Shown piece by piece: positions 1 through 7,997 of a stretch of DNA of 64,000 nt. The notes under the pieces are model-generated. The model was not told the origin of the DNA. It saw only the letters and a list, made by a program, of their open reading frames with translations, and did not search any database. Source of the DNA: an uncultured Oscillospiraceae bacterium (lineage in GTDB: Bacteria > Bacillota > Clostridia > Oscillospirales > Oscillospiraceae); the NCBI GenBank assembly GCA_910585815.1, contig CAJUFJ010000010.1, positions 6,857-70,856 on the forward strand, written 5' to 3'. Both the position numbers and the translations under genes were made by a program. Every line of letters begins with the position of its first letter. Positions within the stretch are counted from its first letter, which is position 1.

Positions 1-1269
1 GCCGTAGACAAAGTGGACCAGATTTACCCCGTACTCAAAGGCACTGAGGGAGTAAAAATGGACCCCGTCCTGTTTCAGGTCCTCCAGCCAGCGGGGGAAA
101 CGGAGGTAGCTGTACACCTGGCCGTTCTCCTGCCAGCGCAGCACCAGAAAGGCCAGCGCGGGGTCGCCCTCCTCCGTTTCCAGCCAGACCACAGCTTCCT
201 CGGTTCCGTCTCCGTCCAGATCCAGGCAGGCAAAGCGGGCGGGCTTGGCAGTAAAGGAGGCGTCAGAGGTGACAGCCTCGGTGACCCGGCTGATGTTCAG
301 TACCAGGCCGGTGTCGGCGTCGGTAAACATCATGTCGCCCAGCAGCACGGCCCGCAAACTGGCGGCGGACTGTGTGCTGACCGGAGCGGGGGAGTAGCCG
401 CCCTTGGGCTCCTCCCCGGCAAAGTACCACTGATTCCACAGGGGCGGGTCCAGCTTGTCGGTCTCCTCGGCGGGGACCAGGGGGTATTGACCACTGTCCC
501 CAGAGACCATGCAGTCGTAGCGGGTGTATTTCCCGCCCTCCCAGATGTAGATGCGGTACCATTCATCAAGAGACCCGCCGGATTCCAGCTCCACATAGTC
601 CACAACGGCGGACAGATAAAACACCGGCTGGCCGTCCGCCTTGATGCGGAAGCCGACGATGTCCGCAGGCTCATACATGCCCCGGGGGACTTCCGGGTCG
701 TTGGCGATGAGCTCCTCCAGCCCGCCGCACAGCGCCTCCTGGGTGACCCCGGCCAGGGCGAGGGCGTCCTCCTCCGTCACCTGGCCCCTCTCCTTCTTGT
801 CATAGACCCAGGAGCGAACCCATCCGTCATGGCCATAGGAAGCCTCATTCAGAAAGAAGGTCAGGTTGATATAGCGGTCAGTTGTGGAGGGGTAAAACAG
901 GCAGTAGTTGCCGCCCCGGATGCTCTGCTGGGCAAAGGCGTACTCCTCCCGCAGGCCGTTCAGGGCCTGATTGATGGCTTCCACGGCCTGATTCTCTGCC
1001 CCGGTGGGGAGCGCCAGGGCGGGAATCTCAATCAGGTTGTCGTAGCGGTCATAATACTGGGTCTCCATCACGATAACAGGCTCGGCGAGCGGGGCGCGGA
1101 AGGCCACCAGATTGCCGCACAGCAGACACAGCGCGCCGACCAGAATAATCAGCAGAAGGGGCGGCCGTCTCTTGGGCCCGGAGAAGATGTTGCGTATACG
1201 GAGCTCCGTCTCCTTGGCGGACTTGGACAGCCCGGTGGAGAAGGGCGTGTGGGGCATTTTGTTCTTCAT
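1..1269 (-). CDS. Membrane-anchored DxDGDG protein, paralogue 1 of 4 (3' end outside window)
   Basis: I read an open frame of 423 codons from an ATG at 1269 that runs off the window edge. It begins MKNKMPHTPFSTGLSKSAK and continues through a basic stretch (RIRNIFSGPKRRPP) into one hydrophobic helix at about residues 37-56, so the N-terminus should be cytoplasmic and the rest extracellular. This start segment is shared with the next three genes. The outer part contains DLDGDGTEEAVVW, an FG-GAP/EF-hand-like calcium loop, near residue 360. It is the last visible member of a minus-strand array behind blaI and the M56 peptidase, 11 bp after its neighbour. Function unknown; the context suggests a sensor or effector of the BlaI/M56 system. 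The helix here ends in LVAF, so the cysteine seen in the three sisters is missing. Confidence 0.8.
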   Translation of the reverse strand, partial: MKNKMPHTPFSTGLSKSAKETELRIRNIFSGPKRRPPLLLIILVGALCLLCGNLVAFRAPLAEPVIVMETQYYDRYDNLIEIPALALPTGAENQAVEAINQALNGLREEYAFAQQSIRGGNYCLFYPSTTDRYINLTFFLNEASYGHDGWVRSWVYDKKERGQVTEEDALALAGVTQEALCGGLEELIANDPEVPRGMYEPADIVGFRIKADGQPVFYLSAVVDYVELESGGSLDEWYRIYIWEGGKYTRYDCMVSGDSGQYPLVPAEETDKLDPPLWNQWYFAGEEPKGGYSPAPVSTQSAASLRAVLLGDMMFTDADTGLVLNISRVTEAVTSDASFTAKPARFACLDLDGDGTEEAVVWLETEEGDPALAFLVLRWQENGQVYSYLRFPRWLEDLKQDGVHFYSLSAFEYGVNLVHFVYG

Positions 1270-1279
1270 AGTATCCTCC

Positions 1280-2563
1280 TTATCCAGGCATGGGGAAGTC
1301 ATCACGCTGATGATCTACCAGTTCCCGCTCCCCCTGGTCATTGAATTGGTAGGTGTAGGAGTCGCGGCCGGCGTAGCCGTCTTTCCAGGTATCTACCAGC
1401 TGTTGTTTCTCTGTATCCACCGTCAAGTTAACGGAGGAAAAGAAGCCAGGCTCATATTTTCCGGTCTCCTCGTTCCACAGGAACCAGTACATGGGTCCGT
1501 TGTAGCTGCTGCCGCAGTAGATGCCAAAGTCCTCCGAGCCGTCGAAGTTGACGTCCTGGACCCAAATCCAGGAGGAGCCGTCCGCCAGGAAACCTTCATA
1601 CAGGAAGCGGTCATCCGCCGGAACATCGTCCGGAAGGATGGTCTGGATCAGCATATTCGGGTTGAACATCATATCCCCGTCGAACACCTGAATCTGGTCG
1701 TAGATCAGGTGGGGCCCAAACTCCTCGCCGGTGGCACGCCCCCGCAGCGCCAGGGTCAGCACCCTCCCGCCGGCGACGGTGACCGTCTCAGCGTCGGTAA
1801 AGTAGCCGTCCCCCACAAAATCCCAGCCGGTCCCGTTCCAGCTCAGGGTGTAATACTCCGGGGCGTGCCACTTGTCCACCAGGACAGGGATACGGACGGA
1901 GTCGAGAGGGGAGTCCTCCGGCTTTGAGCAGTATGTGAGATAAGTGCCGGATATGGTGGATGCATTCTCGGTACGGTAACACTCGGTCAGGCTGCCGTCG
2001 GTAAGCTCAAAAATATACGTTTCGGCGGCGCCGTAGTTGCTGCCGAAGACCTCCAGCCCCAGAACCAGAGCGTCCCGATCCGGGCTAATGACAGATCCAG
2101 CCATCAAGACCGCGATAGACAGACAATTCTCCTCCTCGGTCCATTGGCACTCCACCGTTTCACCCCGGCCCAGGACGGCAGTGAGGGTGATGTCGCTTTC
2201 GCCATTCCCCTGGAGGTCAAACCGGGTGGTGGCCGTGACGGTGTCCGCCAGGCCGTCGCCGTCCAGGTCGATATCTTCCAGCACCACCTGGCTTTCACGG
2301 ACTTCCATACCCGGCTCCCGCTCCGGCGGGTCGGGGAGGTCCGCCAGGGAGCTGCCGGCCCTGGTGTCGGGGACCTCCGTCTCCTTCACCTGGCACGACA
2401 CCAGATTCCCGCAGAAGATACACACCGAAAACACCAGCGCCAAAAACAGCACCGGAGGCCGTCTCTTAGGCCCGGACATAATATTGCGGATGCGAATTTC
2501 CGTCTCCTTCGCCGACCCGGACAGAGGAGTGGAAAAGGGCGTGCGGGGCATTTTGTTCTTCAT
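1280..2563 (-). CDS. Membrane-anchored DxDGDG protein, paralogue 2 of 4
   Basis: 427 residues. The first ~59 residues (MKNKMPRTPFSTPLSG, then RIRNIMSGPKRRPP, then a hydrophobic helix ending LVSCQ) are nearly identical to paralogues 3 and 4, and the rest diverges. The helix ends in a lipobox-like L-V-S-C, but with ~36 residues in front of the helix it is unlike a standard lipoprotein signal. The outer part has DIDLDGDGLADTV near residue 97 and a second acidic loop (DVNFDGSEDFGIY) near 340, both typical of FG-GAP/VCBS-like calcium loops. It lies 11 bp from both flanking array genes, so all four are probably co-transcribed from the blaI promoter or an upstream one. No catalytic motif is visible. 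Probably an extracellular sensor or binding protein. Confidence 0.85.
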   Translation of the reverse strand: MKNKMPRTPFSTPLSGSAKETEIRIRNIMSGPKRRPPVLFLALVFSVCIFCGNLVSCQVKETEVPDTRAGSSLADLPDPPEREPGMEVRESQVVLEDIDLDGDGLADTVTATTRFDLQGNGESDITLTAVLGRGETVECQWTEEENCLSIAVLMAGSVISPDRDALVLGLEVFGSNYGAAETYIFELTDGSLTECYRTENASTISGTYLTYCSKPEDSPLDSVRIPVLVDKWHAPEYYTLSWNGTGWDFVGDGYFTDAETVTVAGGRVLTLALRGRATGEEFGPHLIYDQIQVFDGDMMFNPNMLIQTILPDDVPADDRFLYEGFLADGSSWIWVQDVNFDGSEDFGIYCGSSYNGPMYWFLWNEETGKYEPGFFSSVNLTVDTEKQQLVDTWKDGYAGRDSYTYQFNDQGERELVDHQRDDFPMPG

Positions 2564-2574
2564 AGCGGTTTCTC

Positions 2575-4395
2575 CTATTTAAACTGTACAATATTTTCTT
2601 CTGTCAGGGGCAGATAGTCCAGCTCCAGCGGCCGGGCGTCTCCCAGGATGGGCTCCAGCCACGCCAGATAGACCGACTGGTCCACCGCATCCTTGCTGTA
2701 GCCGGTAAAGGTGGGGCCCATGTCCTCCGCCGGGGTGATGTAGTAGAGAATACCCGCCCTGCTGACGTCTTTCTCTGTGGGGAAGGGGGGCAAGGACTCC
2801 GGATTGATGTCGGAAATCACCTTTTCCCAAGCGCCCACATGACCCGCCAGCTCGTAGCTGTCCGAACCGGGCAGATAGCGGTAGATGCTGTGGGGCCAGA
2901 ACTGACTGGTCCAGCTCCCCTGAGCGTGGGAGTCGTCCTCTGCAAACGCCCCGTTGCTGTAGAAGGTGAAGGAGGGGAAACCCGAGTGCTGAATTACCAG
3001 CGCGTTGTTGTAGTACTCCAAAATGTAGCCCCGGTAGCCGGCGTAGATGTTGGGACGGGTGAGCAAAACCAGCTCCTCCCGCCCGTCTCCGTCCACGTCG
3101 GCCACGGCGAAGGTGTTGTCTGCCATGTCGCTGAAGATGCCCGTGCCGTCTGAGTTGTCGGGCAGGATGGAGTTGTTGAGCAGATTTTCCAGCACCCGGA
3201 CATAGGCCGCCCGGGTCTCCGGGTCGGGAACGGCGGCAGAGGGGAGCGGGGCGCGGACCTCGGCGTGGACCAGTTCGCTGTAACTCCGGGGCCGGGACGG
3301 CTCCGAATCGTAGCTGAAAAACAGGTCAGCGGTGAAGGTCCCTGTGCCGTTGTCCATGCAGGCGGTGAGGGTAAAACAGTCCATCCGGGCCTCCAGGTCG
3401 GCCTGCTCCCGGTTGGGCTTCAGGGAGAGGACCCGCCAGCCGCCGGGGTCGTTGGTGTAGCCCACCAGCCAGCTCAGCGACTGGAAGTATATGGGTATGG
3501 GCAGGTTTGTTTCCTCAGCTTCCCAGAAGGCCTCGTTGTGGTCCAGCTGCCAGATGGACCAGGGATCGTCCTTGCCCCATTCAAAATCCGGGTTGACGGC
3601 ATACACGTCCACCCCGCCGGGGGCCAGCAGGGCCAGGTGGCTGTCCCAATAGGCCTCGTACTCGCTGAAGGCCGCCGGGGAGGCTCCGGGAGGCTCATGG
3701 CCGTAGCGGGCGTCCCCCTCCACCGGCCACTCCCAGGCCATGAACTCCCCGTCGAAGCGGATTACCCCCGCCTGATCGTCAAGCTGGCCGTTTTCCTGGC
3801 CGTTGAAGGTGTAGAGCAGGCGGTATTCCCCGTCATCGCCCCGGAAGGTGACCACCTGGGGGACGCCGGCGTGGCAGGAGCGCTGGAATATCGAGTGGGG
3901 CACCTCCCCGGTCTCCTTGTCCATGATGCCCAGAATCAGGGTGTTCTCCAGGTGGTCCTCCACAAAGACCGCCCCCAGAACCCAGCCGTCCTTCTCTATG
4001 AAGTCCATCAGCTGGGCGGTGGGGGACTGGAACTTGTAGCCGTTCAACCGCTCCGCAGTCCGGAACAGGGTCTCCAGCAGCTTCAGATCTTCCCCGCTCA
4101 GATTCGAGTCCTTCCGCAAGTAGGTGACCCAGGCGGGCTCATGCTCCGTCAGGTCCAGGGAGACATCCCCCGATTGGGAATTACTCAGCCGGTCGGGGGC
4201 GCTCTCGTTTACCTCAGCCACCTGGCACGACACCAGATTGCCGCAAAAGATACAAACGGAAAACACCAGCACCAGAAACAGCACCGGCGGCCGCTTCTTG
4301 GGCCCGGACATAATATTGCGGATGCGAATTTCCGTCTCCCTGGCCGACCCGGACAGGGGAGTGGAGAAGGGTGTGCGGGGCATTTTATTATTCAT
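2575..4395 (-). CDS. Membrane-anchored DxDGDG protein, paralogue 3 of 4
   Basis: 606 residues, the longest of the array. It starts MNNKMPRTPFSTPLSG and has the same RIRNIMSGPKKRPP basic segment, helix and LVSC boundary as paralogues 2 and 4. The extracellular region is about 545 residues and unrelated by eye to its sisters, apart from one DVDGDGREELVLL calcium-loop motif at about residue 415. A typical SD (AAAGGAA) precedes the ATG at 4395. The gap to paralogue 2 is 11 bp. Conservation of the inner and membrane part with replacement of the outer part looks like domain shuffling onto a common membrane module. Function unknown. Confidence 0.85.
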   Translation of the reverse strand: MNNKMPRTPFSTPLSGSARETEIRIRNIMSGPKKRPPVLFLVLVFSVCIFCGNLVSCQVAEVNESAPDRLSNSQSGDVSLDLTEHEPAWVTYLRKDSNLSGEDLKLLETLFRTAERLNGYKFQSPTAQLMDFIEKDGWVLGAVFVEDHLENTLILGIMDKETGEVPHSIFQRSCHAGVPQVVTFRGDDGEYRLLYTFNGQENGQLDDQAGVIRFDGEFMAWEWPVEGDARYGHEPPGASPAAFSEYEAYWDSHLALLAPGGVDVYAVNPDFEWGKDDPWSIWQLDHNEAFWEAEETNLPIPIYFQSLSWLVGYTNDPGGWRVLSLKPNREQADLEARMDCFTLTACMDNGTGTFTADLFFSYDSEPSRPRSYSELVHAEVRAPLPSAAVPDPETRAAYVRVLENLLNNSILPDNSDGTGIFSDMADNTFAVADVDGDGREELVLLTRPNIYAGYRGYILEYYNNALVIQHSGFPSFTFYSNGAFAEDDSHAQGSWTSQFWPHSIYRYLPGSDSYELAGHVGAWEKVISDINPESLPPFPTEKDVSRAGILYYITPAEDMGPTFTGYSKDAVDQSVYLAWLEPILGDARPLELDYLPLTEENIVQFK

Positions 4396-4414
4396 AGCGG
4401 TTTCCTTTCTATTC

Positions 4415-5506
4415 TCAGAGGAGGTCGCCCATCCATACTGCCGGGCCTAACTTGTACACACCGTCCGCATAAATGACGGGAAAATGGGCGCTGGCCAGGT
4501 ATTCCAGGGTCGCGCAGGAGAAATCCAGGTGCAGACTGCAGATCATACCGCCGTCTTTTTTCTGAAAATGCACAACATTGCCCACCTCCACGGCCCCGTT
4601 GAAGGGCTCTGCCAATTGGGTCAGGTCCACCTTCCACTCCCGCTCCCCGCTGGACAGCCGGGCGGTCTTCCCGCCGGGGCTGGCGGTGATTTCCAGGGGG
4701 ACGTCCGAGAAGTCCGGGACGGTGCAGGTCATAGTGTCCAGGTCGAAGATGTACAGGGACTGCGCATAGACCCCGGTGCCCCAGCCGTCGGTCAGCACCA
4801 GGGCCGCCTCGGGCTGGCCGTCGCCGTCCAGGTCGTCCACCAGCAGCGTGGGATTGCTGCCGAAGTGGTCATTGCCGCCCCAGTAGAGGTGAAAATAGGC
4901 CGTCCGGTCCCCGTGGCGCAGAACGATGCCCCGCTGCTGTTCAGACGCCCACGTCGGAACGGCAACCAGGGGTTCCACATCGGGCAAACTGTCGGGATTG
5001 AACACAAAGTAGGCGGTGACGTCCGCCCCCTGGTCATAGGCCACCGGCAGGAGGGCGTCCCGCCAGTAGTCCCGCCGCAAGGCTTTGTATACCTCCACCG
5101 TCTCCCGGGGCAGCTCGTCCCCAGGGAGGTTTTCCAGCAGGGCCATCTCCTTCTCTGTTGGAAAGTAATTCTCATAGAACCAGTCCCCGGTCTGACCGAC
5201 GTATTTCATCATTCCGGCGTCCAGCTCAACCGGGGTCCAGGCCGGCCCCTCCGGCTGGGAGGTGTCCGGCGGCACGGAGACGGAGGCGGAGGTGTCGGGG
5301 GTCTCCGGAGGGTTGCCCTCTGCCTCCGCCACCTGGCACGACACCAGATTGCCGCAAAAGATACAAACGGAAAACACCAGCGCCAAAAACAGCACCGGCG
5401 GCCGCTTCTTAGGCCCGGACATAATATTGCGGATACGCAGCTCCGTCTCCCTGGCCGACCCGGACAGGGGAGTGGAGAAGGGCGTGCGGGGCATGCAGTT
5501 CTTCAT
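4415..5506 (-). CDS. Membrane-anchored DxDGDG protein, paralogue 4 of 4 (next to the M56 gene)
   Basis: 363 residues, starting MKNCMPRTPFSTPLSG with SD GAAAGGAGC. It shares the RIRNIMSGPKKRPP segment, helix and LVSCQ boundary. The outer domain carries DDLDGDGQPEAALVL near residue 223. It is the first of the four paralogues after the M56 peptidase gene, which ends 128 bp upstream. A palindromic repeat element fills that gap. In ordinary BlaR1 proteins a comparable arginine-rich linker and last helix follow the peptidase domain in the same chain, so this gene may be a detached BlaR1 tail (inference). Confidence 0.85.
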   Translation of the reverse strand: MKNCMPRTPFSTPLSGSARETELRIRNIMSGPKKRPPVLFLALVFSVCIFCGNLVSCQVAEAEGNPPETPDTSASVSVPPDTSQPEGPAWTPVELDAGMMKYVGQTGDWFYENYFPTEKEMALLENLPGDELPRETVEVYKALRRDYWRDALLPVAYDQGADVTAYFVFNPDSLPDVEPLVAVPTWASEQQRGIVLRHGDRTAYFHLYWGGNDHFGSNPTLLVDDLDGDGQPEAALVLTDGWGTGVYAQSLYIFDLDTMTCTVPDFSDVPLEITASPGGKTARLSSGEREWKVDLTQLAEPFNGAVEVGNVVHFQKKDGGMICSLHLDFSCATLEYLASAHFPVIYADGVYKLGPAVWMGDLL

Positions 5507-5523
5507 ATAGAGCTCCTTTCGTA

Positions 5524-5600
5524 AGCCTCCTTTTGAAAGGAGGTGGCGCCGCCGAAGGCGGTGACGGAGGATTGTATTTCGCCGCAGGCGAAATGTGCGA
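5524..5600. repeat. Palindromic intergenic repeat (GGAGG / CGAAGGCGG type)
   Basis: CCTCCTTTTGAAAGGAGG forms one hairpin, GCCGCCGAAGGCGG a second and TTCGCCGCAGGCGAA a third. The same modular arrangement recurs at 12.8, 15.4, 17.3, 19.1, 27.4, 50.6 and 53.5 kb. It lies exactly between the M56 gene and paralogue 4 and may have separated them. Confidence 0.75.
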
Positions 5601-5634
5601 AGCAGACGGCCCTTCCGGGAGCCTTTCTCCCGTT

Positions 5635-6558
5635 CTAATCCGGCTTCTTCTGCAACCTTGCCACAGCGGCCAAAATGGTCTGACCGTAGCCGGAGTAATC
5701 CTGGGGGGACAGCCGGCGCAGGGCGTCCTCGTCGCAGGCCAGCTCGGTGTCCCGCTCCACCAGGCGGATCATATACCAGGCCAGCGGGTTAAACCAGTAC
5801 AGGGCGTTGACCCACATAGCCAGTGTTTTCAGCCAAATATCCCCTCTGCGGTAGTGGGTGAGCTCGTGGAGCAGGGAGAACCCCAGCTCCTCCCCGGTGA
5901 TTTTCCCCTGGGGCAGGAGAATCGCGGGGCGCAGCGCCCCAGCCAGCATGGGCACCTTCAGCCCTTGGCACACCAGCAGCCGGGGCCGGGCGTGGAGCTG
6001 GAGCTGATCTCCCAAGTGGTTAAAGGCAGCCACTGCGTCCCAGTCCTCCACCGGGGCGGACCACCGGCGCAGGTAGGACAAAAACCGCAGGTGGGCGTAC
6101 CCGCTCCAGAGCAGCATGACCGCCGCCCCCGCCAGCCACACCGTCAGCAGCAGCCGGGCGGCGTCGAAGGACGGACTTTCCTCCGGCTGGGGTGCCGGAG
6201 AACCGGCAGAGGAGCTTGTCCCGGGCTTGGGGACGGCGTTCCCGCCCTGATTTCCCGGCTTGGGGCCGGAGTGGTCCCCGCCGCTGGGCGGGGTGGGGAC
6301 ATGAGAGGTGTTTGGCGGTGTAACGGGCTGGGTGACAGCCGGGGGATTGGGGACATCCACCCGGATAGGGGCCCGGGCCTCCCCACGAAAGATCAGGGGC
6401 ATGGGGAGGGCCAGCCGCAGGCACAGCAGCAGCCAGGCCCAGCAGCGCCATTTTGCCCCGTACCGCCCCCGGGTGGAGCTGCCCATCCAGGCCAGCAGGA
6501 GCACGGCGGCGGAGCCCCCCAAAGTGAGGGCCCCCAGCGTGAGAAGAATCTGATTCAT
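5635..6558 (-). CDS. blaR1: M56 family (BlaR1-like) membrane metallopeptidase, short form lacking the sensor tail
   Basis: 307 residues from ATG 6558, which overlaps the blaI stop by 4 bp (ATGA), so the two are translationally coupled. Hydrophobic helices lie at about 5-25, 36-58 and 138-158. Between the second and third is a Pro/Gly/Ser-rich loop of ~75 residues. The zinc site HELTH is near residue 232, with the third-ligand region ELACDEDAL near 273. BlaR1/MecR1 family members use this site to inactivate the BlaI repressor after an outer signal. The protein stops at LQKKPD, where full-length BlaR1 proteins continue into a last helix and extracellular sensor. The symbol marks family only; the ligand is unknown and need not be a beta-lactam. 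Confidence 0.88.
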   Translation of the reverse strand: MNQILLTLGALTLGGSAAVLLLAWMGSSTRGRYGAKWRCWAWLLLCLRLALPMPLIFRGEARAPIRVDVPNPPAVTQPVTPPNTSHVPTPPSGGDHSGPKPGNQGGNAVPKPGTSSSAGSPAPQPEESPSFDAARLLLTVWLAGAAVMLLWSGYAHLRFLSYLRRWSAPVEDWDAVAAFNHLGDQLQLHARPRLLVCQGLKVPMLAGALRPAILLPQGKITGEELGFSLLHELTHYRRGDIWLKTLAMWVNALYWFNPLAWYMIRLVERDTELACDEDALRRLSPQDYSGYGQTILAAVARLQKKPD

Positions 6559-6926
6559 GTCCCCTGCCCTCCGTTCAGCTGGTCCAGCAGGGCCTGGAGC
6601 TCCTCCAGCTCGTCCCGTCCCATCCCCTCCCGGGCCAGGGCGGCCACAAAGTTCCTGGGGGAGCCGTAGAGCCGGTCCAGCACCGCCCGGCTGTCGAAGG
6701 CCTGATACTCGTCGCAGCCCACCAGGGGGGTGTACAGGTTGCTTTTCCCCTCCCGGCGCACGGCCACAAAGCCCTTCTCCGCCAGGCGGGCCAGATAGGT
6801 ATTGATGGTGTTGGCGGCCCAGCCGAAGCTGGCCAGCCGCTCCTCCAGCAGGGCCCGGGGGGTGTCCGGCCCGGTGGTCCAGAGGGCCTTCATAACCTCC
6901 AGCTCGGTGTCGGGCAGTCGTTTCAT
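6555..6926 (-). CDS. blaI: BlaI/MecI-family winged-helix repressor
   Basis: 123 residues beginning MKRLPDTELEVMKALW, the classic BlaI opening (Pro..E..VM..LW). The winged helix covers about 1-70, with TINTYLARLAEKGFV as recognition helix and turn and VRREGKSNLYTPL as wing, followed by a C-terminal dimerisation helix. Family members bind as dimers to TGTA/TACA palindromes and are cleaved or released through the partner M56 protease. A near-perfect 38-bp inverted repeat containing such half-sites lies 15 bp upstream of the start, so autoregulation of the array is likely. The SD is weak (GGATGTG). Confidence 0.93.
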   Translation of the reverse strand: MKRLPDTELEVMKALWTTGPDTPRALLEERLASFGWAANTINTYLARLAEKGFVAVRREGKSNLYTPLVGCDEYQAFDSRAVLDRLYGSPRNFVAALAREGMGRDELEELQALLDQLNGGQGT

Positions 6927-6940
6927 AACAGATCACATCC

Positions 6941-6991
6941 ACTTCAAATGTAGTTGATTATCATACTACACTTGAAGTAGGTAACCGTCAA
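6941..6991 (-). promoter_or_regulatory. blaI promoter with overlapping BlaI-type operator
   Basis: On the minus strand TTGACG (6986-6991) and TAGTAT (6963-6968) are 17 bp apart. Two 14-base arms at 6941-6954 and 6965-6978 are inverted copies with one mismatch, each made of ACTTCAA and TGTAGT half-sites. The repeat covers the -10 and probable start, the expected place for a BlaI operator. Confidence 0.75.
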
Positions 6992-7197
6992 GTTACAGTG
7001 CGGTTACAAAAATCACAATTTCCTGCCCCAACTTAAAAAAACCTTCACGGAATTTTCATAGACTTTTGGCCCAGAACATGGTAAAATAGCGGGAAGTATA
7101 AGGAAAAGTGTATCCGCCCCTGTTTGAGCGACTGTCCGGCCGGGAATCATCACCAGGAGGGACAAAACAGGCGCGGAGCGGGAAGCGCCCAGGGCGC

Positions 7198-7932
7198 ATG
7201 GAGGTACGTTTGAAAAAAGAAGTGTTAGGCGTCAACTTTGACGATCTTACCCGGGAGGAGGCTGCCCAGGCGGGGGCCGCCCTGCTGGCGGAGGACAAAT
7301 TCCACTATGTGGTAACACCCAATCCGGAGTTCATTCTGGCGGCGGAGAAGGACAGGGAGTTCCTTCAGGTGCTCAACGGGGCCGACCTGGCCCTGGCCGA
7401 CGGCATCGGGGTGGTATACTCGGCAAAAATCCAGGGCACCCCGCTGAAGGGCCGGGTCACCGGCATCGCCTTCGCGGAGGATATGCTCTCCTGCCTCAAT
7501 GAGCGGGGCGGGCGGCTCTACCTGCTGGGTGCCAAGCCCGGCGTGGCCGAGGAGGCGGGCCGCCGCATCCTGGAGCGGTACCCCAGCATCACCCTGTGCG
7601 GCGCCCAGGACGGCTACTTCAAGGACGAGGAGGCGGTGCTGCTCAAGGTGGCGGCCGCCCGGCCCGACCTGCTCTTTGTCTGCCTGGGGGCCCCCAAGCA
7701 GGAGAAGTGGATGGCCCGGTGGGGCAAGCACACCGGGGCCCGGCTGGCCATCGGCCTGGGCGGGGCGCTGGACGTTTTCGCCGGCAAGGTGGAGCGGGCC
7801 CCCGAATCCTGGCAGAAGCTGGGCCTGGAGTGGGCCTACCGCCTGAAAAAGGAGCCCCAGCGGGCGGGCCGCATGGCCAAGCTCCCCCTGGTCCTGGTAA
7901 AGGCGGCAGGGAGACGAGTGAAGAAATCGTAG
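7198..7932 (+). CDS. tagA: WecG/TagA/CpsF family glycosyltransferase
   Basis: 244 residues from ATG 7198 (MEVRLKKEVLGVNFDDLT). Family motifs seen are VVTPNPEFILAAEKD, LADGIGVVYSAK, GRVTGIAFAEDM, LLGAKPG and LGAPKQEKWM. Members transfer N-acetylmannosaminyl or related sugars from UDP to a lipid-linked GlcNAc in teichoic acid linkage or exopolysaccharide synthesis at the inner face of the membrane. Starts are ambiguous: TTG 7210 and an in-frame GTG at 7108 with SD AAGGA are alternatives, but homology begins at about EVLGVNFD. The gene diverges from blaI. The symbol follows the family; the sugar is not determined. Confidence 0.85.
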   Translation: MEVRLKKEVLGVNFDDLTREEAAQAGAALLAEDKFHYVVTPNPEFILAAEKDREFLQVLNGADLALADGIGVVYSAKIQGTPLKGRVTGIAFAEDMLSCLNERGGRLYLLGAKPGVAEEAGRRILERYPSITLCGAQDGYFKDEEAVLLKVAAARPDLLFVCLGAPKQEKWMARWGKHTGARLAIGLGGALDVFAGKVERAPESWQKLGLEWAYRLKKEPQRAGRMAKLPLVLVKAAGRRVKKS

Positions 7933-7960
7933 GGACGCTTCACGAAGCGTCCGCCCCTAC
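7929..7960. repeat. Short GTAGGG-type palindrome
   Basis: GTAGGGACGCTTC pairs with GAAGCGTCCGCCCCTAC. This is a minimal copy of the GTAGGGGCG...CGCCCCTAC family found at 23.8, 24.0, 25.8, 30.4 and 36.5 kb. It overlaps the last bases of the preceding gene. Confidence 0.65.
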
Positions 7961-7997
7961 AGAAATATGTCCGAACATCATGTTAGGAGGAAATATT

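Noticed and set aside
13..1344. Long open frame on the plus strand over the first paralogue
   Set aside because: The opposite strand has the SD, the conserved N-terminus shared with three sisters and sensible composition. The plus frame is a GC-rich shadow. The same applies to many long antisense frames, for example 27885-29741 opposite the NhaC gene and 33093-34679 opposite obgE.
7108..7197. Upstream GTG start for the TagA-like gene
   Set aside because: The added 30 residues are low-complexity and family similarity starts after ATG 7198, although AAGGA precedes the GTG; left as an alternative only.
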